Made by a program: the position numbers and the translations under genes. A stretch of DNA of 64,000 bases, taken from an uncultured Prevotellaceae bacterium (lineage in GTDB: Bacteria; Bacteroidota; Bacteroidia; Bacteroidales; Bacteroidaceae). Below, one piece after another: positions 8,608-16,072 of this stretch; position 1 is the first letter of the stretch, and each line of letters begins with the position of its first letter. Location of the stretch: assembly GCA_947176895.1 (NCBI GenBank), contig CAMWSK010000004.1:42545-106544 (forward strand). Direction: 5' to 3'. The notes beneath the pieces were generated by a model. That model was not told the DNA's origin. It did not search any database and saw only the letters and a program-made list of their open reading frames with translations.

Positions 8608-8690
8608 GCATGTTCATGTTTTTCCCGAAACATGAACACGTTTTTCAAAAACATGAGGATGTTCTTCCCGAAACATCCTCATGTTTTTTT
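8608..8690. repeat. Palindrome array, family 1, locus 1 (4 units)
   Basis: Four consecutive units of about 20-22 bp, each an imperfect palindrome of the form AAACATG-NN-CATGTTTT: CATGTTCATGTTTTT, AAACATGAACACGTTTTT, AAAACATGAGGATGTTC, AAACATCCTCATGTTTTT, separated by short CCCG or CAA linkers. It lies in the divergent gap between the radical SAM cassette and obg. The same type of array recurs at four other intergenic places in the window. Confidence 0.8.
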
Positions 8691-8754
8691 CCGCCCGTTG
8701 CGATGCCCCGGAAAATACCCTGCGGCGGATGGCCCCGGAAATCTTTTTTTTACC

Positions 8755-8762
8755 TATCTTTG
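8755..8762 (+). promoter_or_regulatory. Promoter -7 box for obg
   Basis: TATCTTTG (TAnnTTTG) 42 bases before the obg ATG. No clear TTTG -33 box is seen upstream. The rest of the 8463-8803 gap holds the palindrome array and no other gene. Confidence 0.5.
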
Positions 8763-8803
8763 CAAGCTAATCAACAGGTTACACCATCAAAGACTATCGG
8801 GAA

Positions 8804-9979
8804 ATGGCAGAATCGAATTTCGTAGACTATGTGAAGATATGTTGCCGCTCGGGTAAGGGCGGCCGCGGAAGCATGCACATGCACCGCGCCAAATATATGC
8901 CCAACGGCGGGCCCGACGGCGGCGACGGCGGTCGCGGCGGCCACATCATCCTGCGTGGCAACCATAACTATTGGACACTGCTCCACCTGCGCTTCCAGCG
9001 CCACGTGTTCGCCGGCCATGGCGGAAACGGCGGCAAGAGCAAGAGCACGGGCGCACAGGGCGAGGACAAATACATCGATGTGCCCTGCGGCACCGTGGTG
9101 TATGATGCCGAGACCGGCGAGTACATCTGCGACGTGCGCGACGACGGGCAGCAGGTGGTGCTCTTGAAGGGCGGTCGCGGAGGCCTGGGCAACTGGAACT
9201 TCCGCACGGCCACCAACCAGGCGCCCCGCTTCGCCCAGCCCGGCGAACCCATGCAGGAGCGCACCGTAATCATGGAGCTGAAGCTGCTGGCCGACGTGGG
9301 CCTGGTGGGCTTTCCCAATGCGGGCAAGAGCACGCTGCTGAGCGCCGTCAGCTCCGCCCGCCCCAAGATTGCCGGCTATCCCTTCACCACCATGGAACCC
9401 TCGCTGGGCATCGTGGCCTATCGCGACAACCAGAGTTTCGTGATGGCCGACATTCCCGGCATCATCGAGGGGGCCAGCGAGGGCAAGGGCCTGGGGCTGC
9501 GCTTCCTGCGCCATATCGAGCGCAACTCCCTGTTGCTGTTCATGGTGCCCGGCGACACGGACGATATTAAAAAGGAATATGAAATCCTGCTGAACGAGCT
9601 GACGCAGTTCAACCCGCAGCTGCTCGACAAACAGCGTGTGCTGGCCGTGACGAAGTGCGACCTGCTGGACGACGAACTGCAGGAGATGCTGAAGGCCGAC
9701 CTGCCCACCGACCTGCCCGTGGTGTTCATCTCGGCGGTGGCGGGCACGGGACTGGACGAGCTGAAGGACCTGCTTTGGCAGGCGATGAACAGCGAGAGCA
9801 ACAAACTGAAGGCCATCACCCATGAGGAGAGCATCGTGCACGGCAACAAGGACCTGAGCTATCTGCAGCGGGAGCTGGAGGACGAGGGCGAGGACGAGGA
9901 AATCGTGTGGGTGGATGCCGAGGACATCGACGAGGATGGCCTCGAGGATTTGGAAGAAGTGGAGTATGAAGACCTATAA
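8804..9979 (+). CDS. obg: Obg-family GTPase (ObgE/CgtA)
   Basis: 391 residues. The N-terminal Gly-rich Obg fold (residues 1-160, [12 protein letters not shown] and similar) is followed by the G domain with G1 [10 protein letters not shown]2 region GYPFTT, G3 [16 protein letters not shown] and G4 TKCD, then a very acidic C-terminal tail from about residue 355. The family binds the 50S subunit and acts in ribosome maturation, stress response and cell-cycle control. The next gene (pgeF) begins inside its last codons. Confidence 0.95.
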   Translation: MAESNFVDYVKICCRSGKGGRGSMHMHRAKYMPNGGPDGGDGGRGGHIILRGNHNYWTLLHLRFQRHVFAGHGGNGGKSKSTGAQGEDKYIDVPCGTVVYDAETGEYICDVRDDGQQVVLLKGGRGGLGNWNFRTATNQAPRFAQPGEPMQERTVIMELKLLADVGLVGFPNAGKSTLLSAVSSARPKIAGYPFTTMEPSLGIVAYRDNQSFVMADIPGIIEGASEGKGLGLRFLRHIERNSLLLFMVPGDTDDIKKEYEILLNELTQFNPQLLDKQRVLAVTKCDLLDDELQEMLKADLPTDLPVVFISAVAGTGLDELKDLLWQAMNSESNKLKAITHEESIVHGNKDLSYLQRELEDEGEDEEIVWVDAEDIDEDGLEDLEEVEYEDL

Positions 9980-10586
9980 AACCCCTTCGTGGGTATGCGC
10001 TTTCACCACCGGACAAGAGCCTTTCCCCTTCGATGAATCCGAACTGGCCATGCCCCGACAGGTGCACAGCGCCCATGTGGAGTGGGCGAGCGGGCCGGGA
10101 CGCGCTCCCGAGACCGATGCCGTGGTGACGGATGTGCCGGGGCTGCCGCTGGTAATCAAGACGGCCGACTGCATTCCCGTGCTCCTTTGGGACGCGGAGC
10201 AACGCCGGGTGGCCGCCGTTCATGCCGGGTGGCGGGGTACGGTGGCCGACATCACGGGTGCGACCCTCGACCTGATGCAGTCGCGTGGCGGGCACATCGG
10301 TGCCGTCATCGGTCCGGGCATATCGCAGCCCGTCTTCGAGGTGGGCGACGAGGTGTTCGACGCTTTCTCCTCGGCGGGCTTCCCCATGGACCGCATCGCC
10401 CTCCGGCAAGGGAAGTGGCACCTCGACCTGTTCGAGGCCAACCGTTGGCTGCTGGAACGCCGCGGAGTGACGAACATACAGGTGGATGGCACCTGCACCT
10501 TCCGTTCGCCCGATTTCTACAGTGCCCGCCGCGACACCATCAACACGGGCCGGAACCTCAACTGCATCCTGATAAAGGAGGGGTAG
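9966..10586 (+). CDS. pgeF: Laccase-domain peptidoglycan editing factor (YfiH/PgeF)
   Basis: 206 residues from the ATG at 9966, which overlaps the end of obg by 14 bases (translational coupling). The zinc-site motifs of the multicopper-oxidase-like YfiH family are present: [16 protein letters not shown] and [10 protein letters not shown], plus [14 protein letters not shown] near the C-terminus. In E. coli the homologue prevents L-Ser incorporation into muropeptides; homologues also show purine nucleoside phosphorylase or deaminase activities. Cytoplasmic. The N-terminus is short but complete. Confidence 0.88.
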   Translation: MKTYKTPSWVCAFTTGQEPFPFDESELAMPRQVHSAHVEWASGPGRAPETDAVVTDVPGLPLVIKTADCIPVLLWDAEQRRVAAVHAGWRGTVADITGATLDLMQSRGGHIGAVIGPGISQPVFEVGDEVFDAFSSAGFPMDRIALRQGKWHLDLFEANRWLLERRGVTNIQVDGTCTFRSPDFYSARRDTINTGRNLNCILIKEG

Positions 10587-10630
10587 GGGGGACGGAACAG
10601 CTTCCCCGCATTTTCCCAAGGTTATTCATA

Positions 10631-10684
10631 AATCAAGGCAAGCCCCTCAAGAGTTACAAAAACTTTTGAGGGGCTGCCTTGATT
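10631..10684. terminator. Bidirectional terminator between pgeF and a minus-strand gene
   Basis: A long inverted repeat: AATCAAGGCAaGCCCCTCAA pairs with TTGAGGGGCtGCCTTGATT around a short AGTTACAAAAACT apex, with AT-rich tracts on both outer sides. It lies between two convergent genes and should terminate both. Confidence 0.85.
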
Positions 10685-10708
10685 TTATAGGTAATTTAGC
10701 GCATCGGA

Positions 10709-11215
10709 TTATTCGATATTATATTCGTTGGCAACGAACACATTGTTCAAAATGGTGCTGCTCTCGATGACGGCGTGGTCGCCCTTGATGGCAAGGCAGG
10801 CCAGCAGGGGAGGGCAAAAAAGGCCGACACCCAGGCCGACACCCAGGCCAACGGCCTTTCCTGTTCTCTTCTTGCCTTCAACGTTCAAGGCTCCGCCGGA
10901 AAGAAGGATTGTTTGTCCATCAACGGATGTGGTGGTCAGCGGCTTGACGGTTAACGAGCCGGGACGGCCCACGCCGCGGCGTTTCGTCCTTTCCACTTGA
11001 AGCTGCACCGGAGTGCCCGCCTTAATCAATACCTTGCCATCGGCTTTCACGTCGTAGCCCACCAGGCCAGCGGCTTCGGCTGCTTCATTCTTGCTGCTGA
11101 GAGACTCTGTGAGTTTGACTTGCAAGGATGTTCCACGGGTCAGCGGTGTGCCTGCCCAAGCTCCGCAGGACATGCTGCCGAGGAACAAAACAACAGTTAA
11201 TAGTTTTTTGAACAT
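10709..11215 (-). CDS. Secreted protein with glycine-zipper-like segment, unknown
   Basis: 168 residues from the ATG at 11215 (MFKKLLTVVLFLGSMSCGAWAG), a signal peptide. The frame stays open 72 codons upstream through the 6S-like element, which is not credible coding. The mature part has a beta-rich domain (VLIKAGTPVQLQVERTKR, SLTVKPLTTT) and a Gly/Val hydrophobic stretch GKAVGLGVGLGVGLF near residue 130, like glycine zippers of envelope proteins. No named family recognised. Probably periplasmic or envelope-associated. It may be transcribed through the structured element upstream. Confidence 0.6.
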   Translation of the reverse strand: MFKKLLTVVLFLGSMSCGAWAGTPLTRGTSLQVKLTESLSSKNEAAEAAGLVGYDVKADGKVLIKAGTPVQLQVERTKRRGVGRPGSLTVKPLTTTSVDGQTILLSGGALNVEGKKRTGKAVGLGVGLGVGLFCPPLLACLAIKGDHAVIESSTILNNVFVANEYNIE

Positions 11216-11261
11216 AATGATTATGTTTGTGTACCTGCGGCCCCTCCGGATACGATTCCTA

Positions 11262-11446
11262 CTGAAAGCATGAAGCGTGGGACCGACTATGCCATTTATA
11301 ACTTGGAGGTCGTAGGAAAAACCCGTTAACATAAATGGAGTAGCAGCCCACGCTATATGCGTGAGAACCACTGCACCATCTTGTGTTAACTTGCGAAATT
11401 TCCTACGTTTCCAAGTTACAAGAAAGCACAACGCTTCTTACATTTT
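11262..11446 (-). ncRNA. 6S-RNA-like structured RNA or structured leader
   Basis: Downstream of a minus-strand TACCTTTG box lies a nested inverted-repeat architecture. From outside in (plus coordinates) it has GAAGCGT 11272-11278 with ACGCTTC 11431-11437 (closing stem), a large unpaired bulge, AACTTGG 11300-11306 with CCAAGTT 11411-11417, CGTAGGAAA 11311-11319 with TTTCCTACG 11399-11407, GTTAACA 11325-11331 with TGTTAAC 11384-11390, ATGG with CCAT, GCAG with CTGC, and an apical CACGC-TATAT-GCGTG hairpin 11349-11363. Closing stem, central bubble, long imperfect arm and a size near 185 nt are the 6S RNA plan. A long structured 5' leader of the gene at 11215 is the alternative. Confidence 0.45.
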
Positions 11447-11452
11447 CTGTGA

Positions 11453-11460
11453 CAAAGGTA
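11453..11460 (-). promoter_or_regulatory. Promoter -7 box for the 6S-like element
   Basis: Minus-strand TACCTTTG, predicting a start near 11446, just before the closing stem of the structured element. The -33 region is weak. Confidence 0.5.
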
Positions 11461-11500
11461 CGTATAAATAGTGAGAATAGTGCGTAATAAAGACAAAAAA

Positions 11501-11533
11501 ACTCCCTGGCTGGAACTTTTCCAATCGGGGAGT
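11501..11533 (-). terminator. Terminator downstream of hsp20
   Basis: On the minus strand ACTCCC, inner TGG/CCA pairing, GGGAGT, followed by TTTTTTTG, about 37 bases after the hsp20 stop codon. A usable intrinsic terminator. Confidence 0.65.
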
Positions 11534-11569
11534 TTGGCTATTCTCGGGCTGTGTCGGATGCCCGGACGT

Positions 11570-11998
11570 TTACTTGATTTCAATCAGCCTGTTGGCTTTC
11601 TCAACCTCCTTCACGGTCAACTTGGGCAGGCTGATGTAGAGAACGCCGTTCTCTACCTTGGCGCCGATGGACTCCTTGTTGACATCCTTGGGCAGGGTGT
11701 AGGTTTGCTGGTAGTTGGAGTAGGAGAACTCGCGGCGCAGGTAGCGCTCCTTCTTGTCCTCCTCTTTGTGCTCCAGTTTGTTCTCGATGGATACCGCCAG
11801 ATTTCCTTCGTTGTCAAGACTGATCCGGCAAAACTCCTTTCTGATGCCCGGGGCTGCAATCTCCATGGTGTACTCTTTTGCATTTTCCTTCACGTTTACT
11901 GCCGGTGCCGTTGCGTTCATGCGGAGCATGAGATCGCTGTTGTTGAAGAACTCGTCAAACATTGTTGGGAACCAACTTCTACTCATTACTGGTAACAT
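11570..11998 (-). CDS. Hsp20 / alpha-crystallin small heat-shock protein
   Basis: 142 residues from the ATG at 11998, chosen because AGGAGGT lies just upstream and 142 is the usual length; the frame stays open to 12253. The alpha-crystallin domain spans about residues 40-130 (AAPGIRKEFCRISLDNEGNL, RREFSYSNYQQTYTLPKDV, NGVLYISLPKLT), and the tail RLIEIK supplies an I-x-I-like motif. It is an ATP-independent holdase binding unfolding proteins in the cytoplasm. Upstream lie a sigma-54-type promoter at 12139-12156 and a 23-bp palindrome at 12206-12228. Followed by its own terminator. Confidence 0.92.
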   Translation of the reverse strand: MLPVMSRSWFPTMFDEFFNNSDLMLRMNATAPAVNVKENAKEYTMEIAAPGIRKEFCRISLDNEGNLAVSIENKLEHKEEDKKERYLRREFSYSNYQQTYTLPKDVNKESIGAKVENGVLYISLPKLTVKEVEKANRLIEIK

Positions 11999-12138
11999 AA
12001 TTAAACCTCCTAAGTTTTTTATGGGGATGTCGCTTTTCGGATTATCCTTCTGTGGGTCGGAATCTCCTCGAGGTTCGTCCTCGTTGTTGTTAATACTCTT
12101 TCCTCCACCCTTTCGGGTTTCGTTGTCTGCCCTATAGG

Positions 12139-12156
12139 AAGCAAGTACCGTGCCAA
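12139..12156 (-). promoter_or_regulatory. Sigma-54 (-24/-12) promoter of hsp20
   Basis: On the minus strand TTGGCACGGTACTTGCTT matches the sigma-54 consensus TGGCACG-N4-TTGC at every fixed position, with the GG and GC doublets 10 bases apart. The predicted start is near 12129, giving a leader of about 130 bases to the hsp20 ATG. No TAnnTTTG box with good spacing was seen in this gap, so this is the best promoter candidate. Confidence 0.75.
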
Positions 12157-12205
12157 AGTCCTTTGGGGATGCTGACCGGTTTGTTCTGACATGAAAAAAT
12201 GGCGC

Positions 12206-12228
12206 AAGGCTTAAATTATTTAAGCCTT
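12206..12228. promoter_or_regulatory. Perfect 23-bp palindrome, candidate enhancer/activator site
   Basis: AAGGCTTAAAT-T-ATTTAAGCCTT is a perfect inverted repeat with 11-base arms, flanked by a further GGC/GCC pair. Its centre lies about 88 bases upstream of the predicted sigma-54 start, the usual position of an enhancer-binding-protein site. It could instead form an RNA hairpin, but it lacks a T-run. Confidence 0.5.
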
Positions 12229-12260
12229 CTGCCATTGTGGCATGGAGGTGCAAGAAAAAA

Positions 12261-12293
12261 AGCCGATTAGCGGGATAAACGGGCTAATCGGCT
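12261..12293 (-). terminator. Terminator downstream of the DUF4923 gene
   Basis: AGCCGATTAGC and GCTAATCGGCT form a perfect 11-bp stem. On the minus strand it is followed by TTTTTT. It lies 90 bases after the DUF4923 stop and upstream of the hsp20 control region, isolating the two. Confidence 0.8.
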
Positions 12294-12381
12294 TTTCAAT
12301 AAGGTTCGGGCCTTTGTGGTTCCAACGTGTCAGAGACACGTCCCTACTTCGTGGATGGTTTCCGGTCTTGGGGAAATCTTT

Positions 12382-13029
12382 TCAGTTCTTTGTGAACATC
12401 AGGCCCAGGTAGAGGCCTTTGTAGTTGCTGATCAGCTTGCTCAGAGCACCCATGCTGCTGCTCAAACCGCTCACGGCACCGGCAGTGCTGTTGAGCAGGC
12501 TCAGCATCTTGTCCGCGTTCATGGCCAACTGCAACTTGCCGGCTGTAATCTTGGCGTTGATGGTGTGGGTGCGTTTAAGGAATGTGAGTTTCAGGTTGCT
12601 GCCTTCCACGGCCCAGGTGAACTTGCTGGTGCGCTTGCCCACGGTCATGGTGCCGCTCTTGTCCTTGTTGAGCACCAGCACCACCTTGCCCGGTGTGAAG
12701 CCGATTTTCTCCAGCACTTTCTTCTGCTGGGCTTCCACTTTATTCTCGATCACCTTGCCTCCGATGTTGCTCAGCACGTTGTCGCTCTCTAATACCACGC
12801 ACGGCTCGCTGTAGGTCCAGGTTCCCACCAGATTCTTGTCGGTGAGTTTGGCCGTGCCCAACAGGTTGCCCAGCAGTTCGCCCACCACTCCGCTCTTGCT
12901 TTCCTTGTCATCACCGCCGGCGTTGTTCAGTAATGTGCCGGCCAGCTTGCCCAGGTTGCTTTGGGCGTTGGCGGCTTTAGGAGCCGCCAGCATGAGGGCG
13001 GCGGCCAAAAGGATATTTCTTACGTTCAT
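12382..13029 (-). CDS. DUF4923 family secreted protein
   Basis: 215 residues with signal peptide MNVRNILLAAALMLAAPKAANAQ. The body holds LVGTWTYSEPCVVLESDNVL and SGTMTVGKRTSKFTWAVEG, matching DUF4923, a Bacteroidetes lipocalin-like family of unknown function. It lies 34 bases downstream of valS on the same strand with no promoter seen between, so it may be read through from valS. Confidence 0.75.
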   Translation of the reverse strand: MNVRNILLAAALMLAAPKAANAQSNLGKLAGTLLNNAGGDDKESKSGVVGELLGNLLGTAKLTDKNLVGTWTYSEPCVVLESDNVLSNIGGKVIENKVEAQQKKVLEKIGFTPGKVVLVLNKDKSGTMTVGKRTSKFTWAVEGSNLKLTFLKRTHTINAKITAGKLQLAMNADKMLSLLNSTAGAVSGLSSSMGALSKLISNYKGLYLGLMFTKN

Positions 13030-13063
13030 TTCTTTTTGTTTATGTGGATAAATGGTGTGACCT

Positions 13064-15790
13064 TCAGCTCAGCGAGCGGATGGTTTCCTGCAGAGCCTGT
13101 ATCTTGCTCTCGGCATCGCTCTGTTTCTTGCGTTCGAGTTCCACCACCTGTGCGGGGGCGTTCTGCACGAATCGCTCGTTGGAGAGTTTCTTTTGGATGC
13201 CGGCGATGAAGCCTTGCAGGCGGTCGATTTCGGCCTGTGCCTTCTTGATTTCGGCTTCGGCATCGATCAGGTTGCCCAGGGGCACGGCATATTCCTCGGT
13301 GCCGACGAGGAAGGCCTGGCTGCCTTCACCCTTTTGGGCGACATATTCGATGGCGCTCAGTCCGGCAATCTTGCTTACCAGGTGGGCCATGGCGGGCTCG
13401 CGGGTGACGCGGGCTTCGCCGTCTGTGGCCACCACCTGCAGGGTGAGGGGCTCGCGCTGTGCGATGTTCTTCTGCTGGCGCAGGGCACGCACGCCACCAA
13501 TCACGGCCTTGGCCCGGTTCATTTCCTTGATGAGTGTGGCATCTTCGGCGTGGGGAGCCTCCACGTTCATGCGGCTCGCCATGATGCTTTCGCCTTCGCC
13601 CCGGGGGCTGACGGCCTGGTAGATTTCCTCGGTGATGAAGGGCATGAAGGGATGGATGACCTGCATCAGCGTCTCGAAGATTTCGAGCGTGGCGGTGAGC
13701 GTGGCGCGGTCCACGGGTTGCTGGTAGGCGGGCTTGATCATCTCCAGATACCAGCCGGAGAACTCGTCGGTGAAGAGCTTGAATGCGGTCATCAGCGCCT
13801 CGTTCAGGCGGTACTTGCCATAGAGGTCGTTGATTTCGGCCACGCCGGTGCGCAGCTGCGCCTGCATCCATGCGATGGCCTTTCGGTTGGCCTCGGGCTG
13901 TGCGAGCGTGTCGCTCACCTGCCATCCCTTCACCAGCCGGAAGGCGTTCCACATCTTGTTGCAGAAGGCGGCGCCCTGCTGGCAGAGGTCTTCCTTGAAC
14001 AGGATGTCGTTGCCCGCAGGTGCGGCCAGCAACATGCCCATGCGCACGCCGTCGGCTCCGTATTTCTCAATCAGTTCGATGGGGTCGGGGCTGTTGCCCA
14101 GCGACTTGCTCATCTTGCGGCCTATCTCGTCGCGCACGATGCCGGTGAAGTAGACGCTGCGGAAGGGTACGTCGCCCATGTATTCCATGCCGGCCATGAT
14201 CATGCGGGCCACCCAGAAGAAAATGATGTCGGGGCCGGTCACCAGCACCGAGGTGGGATAGTAGTACTTGATTTCCTCGTTGCCGGGCTGGTTGATGCCG
14301 TCGAACAGCGAGATGGGCCACAGCCACGAGCTGAACCACGTGTCCAGCGCATCCTCGTCGTGCTGTAGTTGGTCGATGGTGATGTTCTCGTATCCGGGTA
14401 TCCGGCGGGCCTTCTCCAGCGCCTCTTCCTTGGTCAGGGCCACCACGAATTTTTCTTCTTCGTTGTCTTGCGTTGGCAGGAAGTAGGCGGGAATGCGGTG
14501 TCCCCACCACAGCTGGCGGCTGATGCACCAGTCCTGTATGCCCTCGAGCCAGTTGCGATAGGTGTTGACGTATTTGGCGGGGTAGAACTTGATTTTGCCT
14601 TCGAGCACGGGGGGCAGGGCGATGTCGGCCATGTGTTTCATCGAGAGGAACCACTGCTTGCAGAGGCGGGGCTCCACGGCGGTGTCCTGGTTGCGCTCGC
14701 TGTAGCCCACCTTGTTGGTGTAGTCCTCCACGCGCTCCATCAGTCCTGCGGCCTGCAGGTCCTTGGCTATCTGGGTGCGCACGTCCATGCGGTCGCGGCC
14801 CACGTAGAGGCCTGCGGCCTCGGCGATGGTGCCGTCGGGGTTGAAGATGTCGATGGTCTCCAGGTTATGCGTCTTGCCCAGGGCGTAGTCGTTCACATCG
14901 TGGGCGGGGGTCACCTTCAGGCAGCCCGTGCCGAACTCGATGTCCACGTAGCGGTCTTCGATGATGGGCACCACACGGTTCACCAGGGGCACAATCACCT
15001 TGCGGCCCTTCAGCCATTGGTTCTTGGGGTCCTTGGGGTTGATGCACACGGCGGTGTCGCCCATGATGGTCTCGGGGCGTGTGGTGGCCACCACGGCATA
15101 GTAGCGTCCGTTCTCGTCTTTATGCAGCACCTCGCCCTCCCGGCCCGTGGCCACCACGGGGTTAGTGTCCTGGTCGGCCACGTAATAGCGCAGGTTGTAG
15201 AGGTGGCTCTTCTCCTCGCGATAGATTACCTCCTCTGTGCTGAGCACGGTCTGGGCCTTGGGGTCCCAGTTCACCATGCGCAGGCCGCGGTAGATGAGTC
15301 CTTTGTCATACAGGTCCACGAACACCTTCAACACGCTTTCGCTGCGCTTCTCGTCCATGGTGAAGGCGGTGCGGTCCCAGTCGCAGCTGGCGCCCAGCCG
15401 GCGCAGCTGCTTCAGGATGATGCCTCCGTGCTCGTCGGTCCAGCGCCACGCATGCTCCAGGAACTGCTCGCGGGTGAGGTCGCGCTTCTTGATGCCCTGT
15501 GCGGCCAGCCGGTTCACCACCTTGGCCTCGGTGGCGATGGAGGCGTGGTCGGTGCCGGGCACCCACAGGGCGTTTTTGCCGTCGAGGCGTGCCTTGCGCA
15601 CCAGGATGTCCTGGATGGTGTTGTTGAGCATGTGGCCCATGTGCAGCACACCCGTCACGTTTGGGGGAGGTATGACGATGGTGTAGGGGTCGCGACTGTC
15701 GGGCCGGCTGCGGAAGAGTTGGTGGTCCAGCCAATATTGATACCATTTGCCCTCGATGTCCTGAGGAGTGTATTTTGAGGCTAATTCCAT
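13064..15790 (-). CDS. valS: Valyl-tRNA synthetase
   Basis: 908 residues. The class I signature is [12 protein letters not shown] (HMGH, about residues 39-50), the second motif is [11 protein letters not shown] (KMSKS, about residue 555), an editing CP1 domain lies between, and a coiled-coil C-terminal arm ([16 protein letters not shown]) ends the protein as in bacterial ValRS. It charges tRNA-Val. Minus-strand TACTTTTG at 15823-15830 gives a plausible promoter. The GC-rich gene throws long spurious open frames on the opposite strand. Confidence 0.97.
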   Translation of the reverse strand: MELASKYTPQDIEGKWYQYWLDHQLFRSRPDSRDPYTIVIPPPNVTGVLHMGHMLNNTIQDILVRKARLDGKNALWVPGTDHASIATEAKVVNRLAAQGIKKRDLTREQFLEHAWRWTDEHGGIILKQLRRLGASCDWDRTAFTMDEKRSESVLKVFVDLYDKGLIYRGLRMVNWDPKAQTVLSTEEVIYREEKSHLYNLRYYVADQDTNPVVATGREGEVLHKDENGRYYAVVATTRPETIMGDTAVCINPKDPKNQWLKGRKVIVPLVNRVVPIIEDRYVDIEFGTGCLKVTPAHDVNDYALGKTHNLETIDIFNPDGTIAEAAGLYVGRDRMDVRTQIAKDLQAAGLMERVEDYTNKVGYSERNQDTAVEPRLCKQWFLSMKHMADIALPPVLEGKIKFYPAKYVNTYRNWLEGIQDWCISRQLWWGHRIPAYFLPTQDNEEEKFVVALTKEEALEKARRIPGYENITIDQLQHDEDALDTWFSSWLWPISLFDGINQPGNEEIKYYYPTSVLVTGPDIIFFWVARMIMAGMEYMGDVPFRSVYFTGIVRDEIGRKMSKSLGNSPDPIELIEKYGADGVRMGMLLAAPAGNDILFKEDLCQQGAAFCNKMWNAFRLVKGWQVSDTLAQPEANRKAIAWMQAQLRTGVAEINDLYGKYRLNEALMTAFKLFTDEFSGWYLEMIKPAYQQPVDRATLTATLEIFETLMQVIHPFMPFITEEIYQAVSPRGEGESIMASRMNVEAPHAEDATLIKEMNRAKAVIGGVRALRQQKNIAQREPLTLQVVATDGEARVTREPAMAHLVSKIAGLSAIEYVAQKGEGSQAFLVGTEEYAVPLGNLIDAEAEIKKAQAEIDRLQGFIAGIQKKLSNERFVQNAPAQVVELERKKQSDAESKIQALQETIRSLS

Positions 15791-15822
15791 TGTATGTGTT
15801 TAGTTTATGGTTGTTTAAGTTG

Positions 15823-15830
15823 CAAAAGTA
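15823..15830 (-). promoter_or_regulatory. Promoter -7 box for valS
   Basis: Minus-strand TACTTTTG 33 bases before the valS ATG. No clear -33 box. Confidence 0.45.
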
Positions 15831-15894
15831 CGAAAATTATCTCATTCCTGTCTGATGATGCAAAAATATTTTGACGGGGCGCAGTGGATGTTTG

Positions 15895-15960
15895 GAGGAA
15901 AACATGTTCATCTTTTTTGAAAACATGCTCATGTTTTCAAAAAACGTGTTCATGTTTTTG
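15895..15960. repeat. Palindrome array, family 1, locus 2 (3 units)
   Basis: GAAAACATGTTCATCTTTTT, GAAAACATGCTCATGTTTT and AAAAACGTGTTCATGTTTTT follow one another at 20-22 base steps, about 100 bases upstream of the valS start. Confidence 0.8.
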
Positions 15961-15983
15961 GGCTTAAAAGCGGATATAAAAAA

Positions 15984-16016
15984 GAAGAGGGACTTTCACA
16001 AGCCCCTCTCCCCTTC
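15984..16016 (-). terminator. Terminator of the collagen-like lipoprotein gene
   Basis: Minus strand: GAAG-GGG-AGAGGG, loop, CCCTCT-CTTC followed by TTTTTTATA. It starts about 55 bases after the stop codon at 16073. Confidence 0.6.
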
Positions 16017-16072
16017 TTTTGCAAAAAAAAGATACATACTAGTCCGATATTATTCTTTTTGCATTTTGTATT

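Noticed and set aside
8463..8654. N-terminal extension of the macro-like protein gene
   Set aside because: The frame is open but runs through the palindrome array, and its residues (MFLKNVFMFREKHEHAM) come from the repeat. The ATG at 8462 gives the family-like start.
8608..8690. CRISPR-like array
   Set aside because: Units follow each other without unique 25-40 base spacers, number only 3-4, recur at five loci and lie far from any cas gene. They are palindromic repeat arrays, not CRISPR.
14369..15778. 469-residue open frame opposite valS
   Set aside because: It is fully antisense to a certain gene, in GC-rich sequence, with His/Val/Gly-rich low-complexity residues and no domain pattern.
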